NCBI RefSeq assembly: GCF_949628215.1
Contig: NC_134297.1
Span: forward strand, 7,812,001-7,876,000
Direction of reading: 5' to 3'
DNA from: Phalacrocorax aristotelis
Lineage: Eukaryota; Chordata; Aves; Suliformes; Phalacrocoracidae
DNA: 64,000 nucleotides
Shown here in pieces: positions 52,201 to 62,404 of the stretch. Under the pieces are notes generated by a model. The model had not been told where the DNA came from, did no database searches, and was given only the letters and a program-made list of their open reading frames with translations. The position numbers and the translations under genes were made by a program. Position 1 is the stretch's first letter, and each line of letters opens with the position of its first letter.

Positions 52201-55200
52201 CCGGACACCAGCCAACAAACAAAGAGCATTTAGCTGTTTACTCTAGGAAAAGCAAGACAATTTCTGTTTACCTCAAGATGAAAACTTCACTGCATAATTT
52301 CTGTGGCATTAAACAAGCTGCAAGCAGGCACCTCGTCAACCTGGCAGCAGTAAACCGTACCCACAGTGATAAAACACTTGGAAAACATCCCTCTTTGGCT
52401 GAGATTAGATGTGTGATACAGAGCCTGCCACAACTCCAAGGTCACTAGCAGCGCCTCCGCCTTCCCAGCTAACGGAGAGCTGCTATAAAACATAGCACAG
52501 GAAGGAGAAAAACCCCGCGAGCCTGGATGAACCCTGAGCAGATCAGACCGAAGCAAGCAGCTGGGGCACTGCAAACACTGCAGCTTGCGTCCGAGATCTG
52601 CCACGGCCGCGAAAACCACGGGCAGCACACTCACCAGGGCACCAGCCATGCTTCACGCTTTATATACGTATATATGCTAGCCGGACACTGAATATAAATA
52701 TTTATTTGTTCCTAAAGGCAGGATTTAGGGTGGTTTGGGGTTCTTGGGGGTGTTTTTTTAAGTTTTCTGGTTTCTTTTTTTTTTTTTAAGGTCGGCACTG
52801 CACAAGCTGGGAGACTCTGCCTTTTCATTTCATGCCAAACCCAGCTTAATGAAATCCACAGGAAAATGCTGGTAACGTGAAATATGAAAATGCAAACCAC
52901 AAGGGCAGTCTGGTCTGATTCCCACCATACACATGTTCAAACAAGGTTGTTTTCCAGGACTCCATTAGCACTTCTGGTGGGATGATGTAATAGCAAAAAC
53001 AAAAAAGAAAAGACAAGGCTCCTCCGCTCCTCACTTGCAAAGACCAGAAAAGCACTGGGGAGAAAACAAAAAGGCAAAAGATAAGAAAATATCACATCCA
53101 GCCTCAGGCTGAAACTTCCACTATTTAATTTTCTACCCCAAAACAAGGGACTGCAGCAGAAAGCCCTCCGTGTCAGGCGTGGAGATGACCGCAACACATG
53201 TCCTGGCTGGGATGTGGGGTTTGCAGAGGACCCTTCTCGGCTTCTCCAGCACCTCCCTAGGTTGGGGGTGGCTGCTCTTGGTGGGGAGAGCCACTTCGGA
53301 TACTTTAAAACCTAACACAAGATCAGAGAAATCCTTAATGTGCAGCTGCGGTTGAGCAGCAGATGTTTGGAAGAGGAGAGGGGGGAGAGGCTGTGGTTCG
53401 CTAATGATTATTTCCCTTCTAGAGGTCTCATCAACCCTGAAACACCCCAGCAACACTAATTAGCATAAATCACTACAGCCAGAGAAGGGGTTTGGTAAAC
53501 GCTCAGGGCCTGACTATCGTTAGGAGCCCGCACATGGGCTGCAAAGTCCCAGCTAAGGCTGGACTCAGCCACAGGAAACATCCACAGCGAGACCAGGCTT
53601 GCCACAAAATCTTTCCATTGCTGGCAACTGGCCGCGTTCACGCTCCGTTTTAAAAGTCGCCCTGCTCCTGGCAGACTCCACGTGCATTAAAGCATCATGT
53701 ATGTCGTGGGGCAGCCCAAACCTACCTTGGGCTGGAATTGGGGATAAAGAACTGCTGGACACGTGATGTGGGTTTTTAAGCTTGCTGAAGGGTCAGGGAT
53801 TGTCTCTGCTTGCATCTGAGTCACATCAGCTGGCGTGTTCCTGAACACCAGCCCAGGGACACGACAAAGCACCTGTGGTTTATTCTGGAAGTCAGGACTG
53901 GCCATCAATTAACTGGAGGTTATGAAAAAGGAGGTTTAATGAAGGAACCAAGATGAACAGGAGCCAGAGGTACCATCATGGTGGAAAGCAACCAACCGGC
54001 AGTTCACCCTGCGAAGGGTGTTTGAGAGGAGGCACTGCACTGTTGTTTCCCTGCCCAGGAGAAAAGGAAGCTCGGATTGATCAGAAACACAAAAAATCTT
54101 CTCCCCTCTCCTGCTAAAAATGAGTGAAGAAAACAACCCAAGGCACAAGAAATGAAAACCAAAACACCAGATCAATTTGGGGAACTTATGGAAAAGAGGG
54201 CTGAAGGCAGCTGTCGCCAGGAGGAGAGGATGAAACACGTTACACCATGCTCCCGACGGCGCAGGACAGCTACGTGTCACAGATGGGGAGGAGAAAGAGA
54301 GATCTCGTGCACATAGGAAAGCGCACTCTAGGCTCACTGGTGATGCCTCGTCCCCTTTCACGCCGTGCCGTCCCCAGGCTCTGCCAAAATCCCCCTCCAG
54401 CTCGGCACGTCAAATTTCGAACTGATGCAAATGGCGAGGAGAGGCCAGGACGACCCGCTGAGGCACCTGGCACTCGCTTCTCCCATCCCACTCAGCAACA
54501 TGAAAATATACCACTGTAGTTTTGTTTTAAATACATTTAAACATGCCGGGGAGCTAAGAGAAGCACGCAGGGCAGGAACAACCTGTTTCTACTTCTGGGC
54601 AGGGGTGATTTTTCCTCCCTTTGCTAGTAGAAAGCTGAGCTTTGGCTTATAATCTGCCTCATCAACTCAACCCTCAGGTGCAGGAAGGTGCAAAGCCCAG
54701 GAAACAGCAGAGAAAGTGCACTCCGTTTTCTTTTCCTCTGCAAGCCTCTTTCCTGCTGCATACAGCTCTGCACTGCCTTCCCACCATCAGGTGTCTCCTT
54801 CAAAGCAGCCCTAACTAAATATAACAACATACAACCTCCCCCTTCCCCTGCTGTATTAACAGCGTGTTTATTTTTATGATTGCTGTGTAGCATTCACAGG
54901 GAAACACCTAAATTTAAGCCACCCCCAACCAGGTACGACTGCGGCTTTGCCTCGGACATCTGGGGCTCTCATTATTGAATGAAATCAAAGCACAAAAGAA
55001 AAGGATAAAGCCTGCAAGGGTTTACAACCTCTGAGGCCAGCACATGCCAGGGCAAGCCAAGAGTGCCGCCAGGGACTTCTGCCAAGGCTGTCTGGCCCCT
55101 GGTTCTCATCCAAGGACTCGGTGGGCTCTCAATGCAACAGCCGGGGCGAAGAGAAAAGTTGCAAGTTACCCAAAAAAACAGATCAATGCACGATTAAGCC

Positions 55201-58200
55201 TCCTGCTGTCCCCCCAAACCACTCCACGTGCTCCTGCTGCTTCAGGCTCCAGCTTTTTATTTAAGTGTCAATGCAAAAAGAGTTTTCTTTGCTGGGCCAG
55301 CCCCACGGGCAGGCAGAGCGTGGAAATGCCAGGAGACGAACCAGCCTTCCCAGCGCAGCTCGTGCAAGTTTCTCCAGCTTCTCACTGCCTGAAACCAGAC
55401 ACTTCTCAGGCTCGGGAAGACAGGGATATGTATCACTTACTGCATGACCAAATTCTTTCCTTCCACACTCTCCCAGTTCTCCCACAATTTCTTCACCCCA
55501 AATCGGAGAGATGGAGCCACACCATCTCCCCCTGCGCTTGTTTTTAGATGGTTTTAATAAGGTTCAGCCTGCAGTGCAAGGATGAGCCGTGCTCAGTGAG
55601 TAACGGCTCCTTAAATGACTGATAAGAGCCCTTAAATTATGTTGCCATGGCCTTGGTGCTGTGAAACATGACATCCCTCAGCAGCCAGGCAAGAGAAGGC
55701 TGCTTTTTGCTGGAAACAGCAAGTTCTCCTTGCTAAATGTGTGTAAGCACCACCAGGAGCTGGATATTATCGGGGACTGTGTTGCTTGGACCATCTGGCT
55801 TTTGCAACGGAGCCTTTGCAGCAGGAAAATCTTTCCCCTACTATGAAAGCAGCCCTCGCTTTCCCTGAAAGGGAGAGTCCCCAGGCTGGGGTTTCATCCG
55901 CTAGCATCGCACAACTCCAGGCATAACCTGCCTCTTAAATCTAGGCAACACCCAGCCTTAACACAAGTTACGTGTGCCTGCCTTTGCTGTTAGCAGGGCA
56001 GTTACTATCAGAGGGCATGTTCTCCAACACCGCTCCTCCTCACAAACTCACTCACAAAATTCCTCCTCCTTAGTTGCACGGTTTCAGGTTGCTCTTCAGA
56101 TGAACTCTGACTGTTAATAAGCTGGTTGGCAAACATTAGCCTCCACGCATCTCTCCTTCTGTCCAGTAAAACCAATGAGCCAAGCAAGACATGGATGAGG
56201 TCCTCTTTCTCACCGGCACTGCCTTCATGTGTCCCCAAGCCGGTGTGCTCCCAGCCTAAAAATCTCATCTTTAAGAAGCAGCAGCAGAGTGAAACTCCTC
56301 TTCCCAGGGCAGAAGGCAGACATTTGCTCAGGTAACACGCTTCTTTTGGCCTCCTTTTCTCTGCCTTCACCACGCAAACAAAGCAACTGGCCCAGCCTTG
56401 CAGGCTCTTTTACCACCAAGACAAAACAAGCTTTCATCGCATGGGGCCTGTGTTAGCTTGATTCCAGGGAGGGAAGCACATCCGTCTCAAACGAGGAGGC
56501 AGGGAGAGGCTGAAGAAAATATCCACTTTCAGCTATCATGAACCTCCAGCTGAATGAAGAGCTTCGGACCACAAAGGCCGCATTGAGAAACGCGCTTCAA
56601 AAAGACCGGAGGGACCCGGAGGCAGCTCCTCATGCTGTCAACGCACCCAATGTCATGAATCACCTGCGGGCGTGATTTTCTCAATCCCGGGAGGTTTAAC
56701 CTACCTTTAAAAAGCGAGAAGTTGAGCATGGTGGGGCTTGGCTACCCGGAATGAGTTCCTCTTCTGTGGCACACCATGACTTTTCAAAGGAACTGCTTAA
56801 TGCCGAAGTTTGACCTTTGCTGCAAAATACTTGTATTGCATCACATCAACCAGGTGTAAACCTGCAAGCACCAAGAGATAAAACCCTTTCTCTCTCTAAC
56901 CCTGCTACCAAGAGGCTGAGATAGGCCCTGTGCAAGGGCTCGCTGCGTCTCCACACGATCACTCGATGCCCAGGGATTTCTCAAGAGCCCTGGCATTGTC
57001 TGCAGCCTTACAGAAAATTTCTCCTCCTTCAGTTTTAGGTTTATGAGCAGCATTCCTCACATCCACTCCCTCCCTGGGCCATGACTCAGCTCAAAAAGGG
57101 CAATTTCCTTCCCCTCCTGACATGAGCGACCATTCCCTGTAGTGCCAGCCCAGCTGCCCACCAGCAGCTCACACAACACATCCGCAAAAACAGCTATTTG
57201 GCTGTGAATTGCTTCAAAGGAAGAATCCTCCTCGCTCACCACTCGGAGCTGGGGAGCCTGGAGGGCAGCCGAGGGTCTGCAGTCCCCCCCCAGCTCTCCG
57301 GCCCAACACCCAGAGCGGGCACAGCAATGCCAAGGAGAGGGCTGGGAAACAAACATGCACCACCGTGTAATGTTTCTGCAAAAGCTGCCTTTTAAAGGCA
57401 ATTTTTAAAGTGATTAAAAAGATAATAGAAGCATGTTAGAGGCTTTTTCCCCATTCAAAACTGCAAGAGGAACAGCGTGAACATTCATCCAAAAGCGCAG
57501 CGCGTTTTGTTTCACATACAGCTGGACCAACAGTGTGCCTGTGCAGGGCAGTCACGGCACAGAGGACAGGCCGAGCAGAAACAACCCCAGCAAGGATTAA
57601 GTTCAACAAAGACCCGGAAACAGGACGTGAGAAGACCCAGATTCACCCAGTTTTGCTCCAGCCTCTCCGAAAGAGCAGCACCTGGAGTGGTGCTGACAGG
57701 GACTGGCACCCTTGAGAGCCTTTTCACCCAGGTGAGGGGTTTCACACCTGGCATAAATCTTAAATTAAATTAAAAAATGTTGCTATCGGGGTGAAGCTGG
57801 AGTTACACAGCACGGCAAGGAAGTGCTGCAAGGAAGTCAAACGCCCGCACAGCTGGCAGGGCTGCAGCTGGAGAGAGGCCCAGGGGATTTTAGCCTTGCA
57901 ATGCCACCTCGTGGGAATTGCCACAAGTTGCGGCCAGCCTCAAATGCAGCGTGTACCCAAGCAGGAGTCTTTCCAGCAAGCGAAGCATAGCTTTAACATC
58001 TTCCCATGTAGGGCATCCGCAAAAAAACCACCGTGTCACGGTGTTTTCCTGCCATTGAAACGTGGCATTGTAACACTGGAACCTCTGATTTAGAGCCATC
58101 GAGAGAAAAGAGGTGTTTTGCACAACTGAACCTCCCAAAGCCAGACACTGCTTCCTCCTACACCATAGCCATAGTGCCAAAGTAGGAGCATTTTTGGGAA

Positions 58201-61200
58201 GGTACATCAAACACCCCGAAAATTTAATTCAGGACCGCAACAACTTCTTACTTAAGGCTACCGCTCTGATTGTTTTTGACTCTGATACACCTGTTTGGCT
58301 ATCACTGTGCTTACAGAAGTGTCACCACGTAATTAATCGCTTATCATGGTTTTAGCTGGGAGAGAGTTAATTTTCTTTACTCTAGCTGGTGCAATGCCAT
58401 GCTGTGGACTTAGTATGAGAATAATGTTGATAACACTGATGTTTTAGCTGTTGCTCGGTAGTGGTTGTTCTAGTCAAGGACTTTTCCAGCCTCTCATGCT
58501 CTGCCGGGTGCACAAGAAGCCGGGAGGGGGCGCAGCCAAGGCAGCTGCTCCAAACTGACCAAAGGGCTATTCCATATCCTGTGACATCATGGCCAGTATA
58601 TTAACTGGGAGGAGCTGGCCACAGGAAGCAGCGATTGCAGCTCGGGGACCAGCAGCATCGGTCAGCACGTGGTGAGCGGTTGCATCAGCTGTTGTTCAGG
58701 TTTTTTTTTTCCACTCCTCCCAAGGTTTCACCTCTCTCATTATTTTCCTTTTCATTACATTATTATTACTGTCTTATTTTAATCATTAAACTGTTCTTAT
58801 CTCAACCCAGGAGCTTTCTTACTTTGGCCCTTCCGATTCTCTCCGCCATCCCACAGGGGTGAGGGGGTGCGAGCGAGTGCCTGCGTGGTGCTTAGTTGCT
58901 ACCTGGGGCTGAACCACGACATTGTTGCCCTTCCAGAATGTGAACACACACATTAAATCGAAGTGCTCGGCCTGCCCAAATGGCAGCCCCGCTTTGCAGC
59001 CGCACAGGACCACAGTCACAGGACGCCCTTCCACTGCGACAAGAAACAAGAATCCGTCTCGCGGGATGACAGCCTTCCACTGAAGCTCTCCAACCCACTC
59101 ACGACACCTCGTCCTACTCAGTTATTAATTGGGTTTCATAACACACAGATGTGTGAAATCAGCAGGGAGAGGCTTGAAAGGCAGAAGCCAGGTGCCTATC
59201 TGCCCCAGGCACTCGAGGTTACCAGCATTTTCAATACCCTGTGCAAACATGCCAGTTGTCTGCCCTTACCAGGTGACATCAGGCAAAAAAAATAAAGCAA
59301 GATGATTCCCTTGAGTGAGATGAGGCTGACATGCGCTCTGCAGGGACTGTTTTCAAGGTAAGCCTTACAAGGAGAGACAATATCTTACCAGATTAGCTGA
59401 CATCACTAAATTAAACACACAAGGAAAGCTTTCACACCCACAAGCTCTTCTTCACTTTAAATCAAGGCACATGCAGGTGATTGCAAGTAATCAAGCAAAG
59501 GCCATTTAACGGCCAGACACTCATCAGCTGAGCGAGGTAAGTGCTGGGAGAAGGGGGCAAAAGAAGGCAGCATCCAAAGCCTCGAGAGTACCACGTGGCC
59601 TTCAGAGCAGCAACGATCCACCCACTTCCCTGCCTCAGCCAGGTCTGCTGCTGTCAGCCAAACCACAACCAGGGTGGCGTGGTCAGATCCAGCAGCGACA
59701 CTTGCCTGTCTTACAGCGCCCTCCCCTCTGGAGCCAGCAGGACCACACCGACCAGCACCCCAGCCACAACCACGGGTCCACAGCCAAGCCACGGAGCGAG
59801 CCGCCCTCCCCAGAACCCCCAGGCAAGGCCGAGAGCACTCACCGCTTAGCTCTGGGGGAGGATAGAGGTGGTACGTGCTATAAATGTCATTGCGCATCTG
59901 CAGCTCCAGCTTCGTATGTTTCTTCAGCAGGTCCAATACCTTCTCCTCCTGGAAAGGAGTCTTTTCCAGGATGACTATGGCATCTGTGCCCTCTCCGGAG
60001 GGGCTGGCCACCTGGAATAAGGATGGATAAACCCATTGGCAAACACGGATCCAGCGCTGGGCAGAGTTTGAGGCCAGGACCTGAACACCTCCACCCAGGG
60101 ACACCTTGCAGCCCCTCAGTTCTCACGCAAACCTCCTCCTAGTCCAGCCAACTGCTGGGCAACACCCATTTAAAAATAAAAGGCAAGTTTTCCCTGAAGC
60201 ACAGCAGGAATCTACTCCCCATCAGAGAACACAGAAGGTTTTCTGGAGGAGCAGGGGATGTGGACAACATCTCAGCCCATCGGTACCTCCCCAGATGCTC
60301 CCAGTGCCTGCAGCTGCATTCCCACTGACCTTCATCACTGATTTAATCTCAGATACTTACCAGTGGCTACCAACCAGGTAGTCAGAGGGTCAGGAAGAGG
60401 GCAGAGGCAGAAGCAGGGGTTTGCATCATGGTCAGGGAGCAAACCTTAGCTGTTTTGCCGCCCTGCTCTGAGGAACCACAACCCAGATCCGGACATGGCC
60501 TGAGCATGCTGGTTTTGGGAGGTGCAGAGAACACCCCCAAATCACTTCCTGTCTGTGCAGGACCTGGGCAAAGCCTTGTTGAACAGTGCTTGGGGAGGGC
60601 AAAGGGGCTCATGTGGGGCTCCCAACACAGCTACGCTCACAGGGCAGGTCTGTGCCCAGCTCGGTTATCCACTGCCCATCAACCCGTTGCCCTGAGACCA
60701 AAACAGCAGCCTGAAACTTTCCCATTCTCATCACCTGCTCGGATACACATCTCCAGGAGACAGGATCTGAGGCGGTTGCATGGTTCCTGCACCACAGCTG
60801 GGCTCTCCAGCCATAAAACTTAAAAGAGTTATTACAAATTTTGTTTTTATGGCACCGGATTGACACGCCTATCCTATTTACAGCCCCAGAGTTAGCATCT
60901 TGCTTCAATTCAGTGCTGCTTTACCTACCAAGCGTGAAAAACCTGCTCACTGGGCCAAAAGGGACAATTACACTAGTAATAAAAAATAACCTGAGGCTGG
61001 AAATAAGGTTTCCAGGAGGTTGTGGCCAAGAGCAGCTGCCTCCTGCCCACCCGCTCTGCTGGATTTGGGCAGCACCGGGCTGGAAACGCCAGTCTGGGCC
61101 CAGGCTTTGGTGAGTAAGGGCGGGCTGGGCTGGGCTGGGCCGGGTCGCAGCCCAGCGGAGGGGAGGGGGACGAGGAGGGGACTGAGGGGGGAAACACACC

Positions 61201-61602
61201 GGGGAAGCGGCCGGCCACGCTGGACCCGGGCGCGCCATGTGCTGACGGGGGCGTGGCTTCGACAGTGGAGGCGTGGCCTCCGCAGCGGGCACGCGATCCT
61301 TGGCGGGGGCGTGGTCTTTTGGGTGAGGGCGTGGCCACCCCTCAGCGGAGAAAATGGCGGCGGGCCTCACCGGGCCTGGCGGCCACCGCCCCCGCCCCCC
61401 CCTCCCCGGGCCCCACAACCTGTTCCCGTCCCTCTCCCGGTACCTCCCCGTGCAGGAACACGGTCTTGTCCCGCGCCGACTCCCGCAGCACACGCCGCAG
61501 CCGCAGCTCCGCCAGTGAGAAAGCGGCGGCGGCCCCGTCGGGATGCGCGATCCCGGCCTCCTCCTCCTCCCGCTTCCTCTTCGGCGGAGGGCCCTCCGCC
61601 AT
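42962..61602 (-). CDS. DCPS: DCPS, scavenger m7GpppX diphosphatase, six coding exons
   Basis: Coding exons in transcript order are 61602-61444, 60011-59843, 51532-51387, 47938-47825, 44533-44423 and 43228-42962. They join in phase to 321 residues, against 337 in human. DCPS hydrolyses the m7G cap left after 3'-to-5' mRNA decay and works as a domain-swapped dimer in nucleus and cytoplasm. An N-terminal basic PKRKRE stretch matches the nuclear localisation signal. The [13 protein letters not shown] and VILEKTPFQ blocks form the N-terminal domain. [15 protein letters not shown] and DFKWNQ carry residues known to contact the cap in the family. The HIT triad HLHVH supplies the catalytic central histidine. 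The shorter length is all in the N-terminal leader. The start ATG is in a CpG island in the context GCGCAATGG. Confidence 0.95.
43229..44422 (-). other. DCPS: DCPS intron containing a CR1
   Basis: The GT-AG intron is about 1.2 kb. A CR1 3' fragment occupies 44035-44299; the rest has no recognised feature. Confidence 0.75.
44035..44299 (+). mobile_element. CR1 LINE 3' fragment in a DCPS intron
   Basis: AAACGGCCTCAAGCTGCGTC, GGGGAGGTTTAGGTTGGATA, GAGTCACCGTCCCTGG and the closing ATTCTATGATTCTATGATT are CR1 3' sequence. It is antisense to DCPS and similar to the CR1 at 40864-41324 but without its long G runs. Confidence 0.9.
44423..44533 (-). CDS. DCPS: DCPS exon 5
   Basis: The exon encodes [20 protein letters not shown] followed by [17 protein letters not shown]. 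It is 111 bases in phase 0, with donor GTAAGC and acceptor TTTGCAG. It matches the mammalian DCPS block before the HIT region. Confidence 0.94.
44534..47824 (-). other. DCPS: DCPS intron
   Basis: The intron is about 3.3 kb and contains no recognised transposon or RNA gene. It has A-rich stretches near 45895-45930. Confidence 0.65.
47825..47938 (-). CDS. DCPS: DCPS exon 4, cap-contact segment
   Basis: The exon encodes [20 protein letters not shown] followed by [18 protein letters not shown]. The leading Trp stacks on the methylated guanine in the family, and the Asp and Lys of DFKW contact the cap. It is 114 bases in phase 0, with donor GTTTGT and acceptor CTTTCAG. Confidence 0.94.
47939..51386 (-). 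other. DCPS: DCPS intron
   Basis: The intron is about 3.4 kb. No repeat family or embedded gene is recognised. Confidence 0.65.
51387..51532 (-). CDS. DCPS: DCPS exon 3
   Basis: The exon encodes [20 protein letters not shown], then [20 protein letters not shown] and QSQSFSIQ. It is 146 bases; the first two complete a Glu codon begun in exon 2. The donor is GTATGG and the acceptor TTTCTAG. Confidence 0.95.
51533..59842 (-). other. DCPS: largest DCPS intron, with a solo LTR
   Basis: The intron is about 8.3 kb and holds the ERVL-type solo LTR at 58342-58921. A T-rich run lies near 52776-52788. No other gene is recognised. Confidence 0.65.
58342..58921 (+). mobile_element. solo LTR of an avian ERVL-type retrovirus
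   Basis: The 580-bp LTR starts TATCATGGTTTTAGCTGGG and ends TGAACCACGACA. Internal landmarks include AATGTTGATAACACTGATGT, CAAACTGACCAAAGGG, CATTAAACTGTTCTTATCTC and TTCCGATTCTCTCC, which I recognise as the common avian ERVL LTR. No internal retroviral sequence adjoins either end. The expected TG start is mutated to TA. I see no clear target-site duplication. Confidence 0.85.
59843..60011 (-). CDS. DCPS: DCPS exon 2
   Basis: The exon encodes [20 protein letters not shown], then [20 protein letters not shown] and [16 protein letters not shown]. The NDIYSTYHL block is highly conserved. It is 169 bases, ending with the first base of a split Glu codon. The donor is GTGAGT. Confidence 0.95.
60012..61443 (-). 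other. DCPS: DCPS first intron
   Basis: This GT-AG intron (GTACCG donor) is about 1.4 kb. Its 5' part overlaps the CpG island and carries four GGCGTGG boxes. Confidence 0.75.
61247..61335 (+). promoter_or_regulatory. four KLF/SP-type GGCGTGG boxes
   Basis: GCGTGG cores start at 61251, 61271, 61309 and 61329, spaced 20, 38 and 20 bp. Each lies in a G-rich GGGCGTGGC-like context, a known KLF/SP binding form. The two pairs resemble a decayed 58-bp tandem duplication. Confidence 0.5.
61444..61602 (-). CDS. DCPS: DCPS exon 1 with start codon
   Basis: The exon encodes [20 protein letters not shown], then [20 protein letters not shown] and [19 protein letters not shown] matches the DCPS nuclear localisation signal, and VLRESARDK is the family hallmark. 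The leader is shorter than in mammals as I recall. The start is chosen because no upstream in-frame ATG is closer to the family start. Confidence 0.92.
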
Positions 61603-61624
61603 TGCGCCCCCCTCTGTCCCACAC

Positions 61625-61636
61625 TGCGCCTGCGCG
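61625..61636. promoter_or_regulatory. NRF1-type site
   Basis: TGCGCCTGCGCG matches the palindromic NRF1 consensus except one base. It sits about 25 bp upstream of the DCPS start codon. Confidence 0.55.
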
Positions 61637-61760
61637 GCGGCGCCGCCACCGAGAGAGTAGCCGGGCCAGGCGCCACGCGGCGAGAGCGCTCCCTGGCGCC
61701 TCGGCGGTGCCGCGAACCCCGCCGCCCCCTTGGGGTGCGGGACCGACCCCATACCCTGCT

Positions 61761-62360
61761 TTAGCTGCCCCCACCCCACCCCACACACGGGTCAGGGATC
61801 AAACACACACTGACACACACCCCGCCATTTTGGGTCACAGACCCCCAGGGCTCCTTCCAGACCCACTTGCAGCACAGAAACCCACAAACCAGGGGATTAA
61901 AACAACAAAAAAATTTATAACTTCTGCATTTTCATAGTCCTAACAAAGACACTGCTCGCCCCTCCTTTTCCTGCCCGTGGGGCAGGCACCATGTCAGCTT
62001 ACCAGGGGTCCTGGGGGGGGTCTGAGCGCCCCAGGACCAGCCCTCACCCTGGTGTTACACTGCCATAAAACAGCTCCGAAGACCCCCAGACCCACCCGAC
62101 GTGGGAGCTTAGTGTTTGCACGATGAGCAGCAGCCCCGACGAGGGGGGTTTGGCTTTTGGGATGCTGGGAGCGTCGCCAGGACGTGGCAGGCTCCGCGGT
62201 GCTGTCCCCCACGCCACCACAGGGATCTCCCCATCTTCGGTTCCCAGGCGTGGCCCGAGCAGCTCTGCTTCACCCATGAGGGCTGTCAGGACACGGCCGC
62301 ATCCAGATCCAGAGGTGGCAGCTCCGAAACGTCCACAGGATGCCTCGCTCCCTCCCGGCT
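61761..62360 (-). other. TIRAP: TIRAP 3' untranslated region and short TIRAP-DCPS spacer
   Basis: Between the TIRAP stop and the DCPS promoter there are only about 600 bp. A variant poly(A) hexamer TATAAA (minus strand, 61919-61914) is the best candidate 3' end; no AATAAA is seen on the minus strand. The two genes are tandem on the minus strand. Confidence 0.4.
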
Positions 62361-62404
62361 CTACTCCATCCTGCTCGCAGAGCTCCGGCACAGCTCCTGG
62401 AGGT
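62361..62404 (-). CDS. TIRAP: TIRAP last coding exon
   Basis: The exon is 44 bases after CTTCTCTGCAG. With the T from the previous exon it encodes YLQELCRSSASRME and TAG. YLQ matches the mammalian C-terminus, which supports this tiny exon over read-through of the large one. Confidence 0.75.

Larger units (their letters stand above)
61090..61760 (-). promoter_or_regulatory. DCPS: DCPS CpG-island promoter
   Basis: Very GC- and CpG-rich sequence spans exon 1 and both sides of it. There is no TATA box. An NRF1-type site is at 61625-61636 just upstream of the ATG, and four GGCGTGG boxes lie at 61247-61335. This is the layout of a housekeeping promoter. Confidence 0.75.

Noticed and set aside
60921-61676. 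251-codon minus-strand open frame over DCPS exon 1
   Set aside because: It is in a different frame from the DCPS protein over exon 1 and continues into the intron. It is a by-product of the CpG island.
61020-61937. 305-codon plus-strand open frame antisense to DCPS exon 1
   Set aside because: It is Pro/Arg/Ala-rich, the expected antisense shadow of a CpG island, with no domain.
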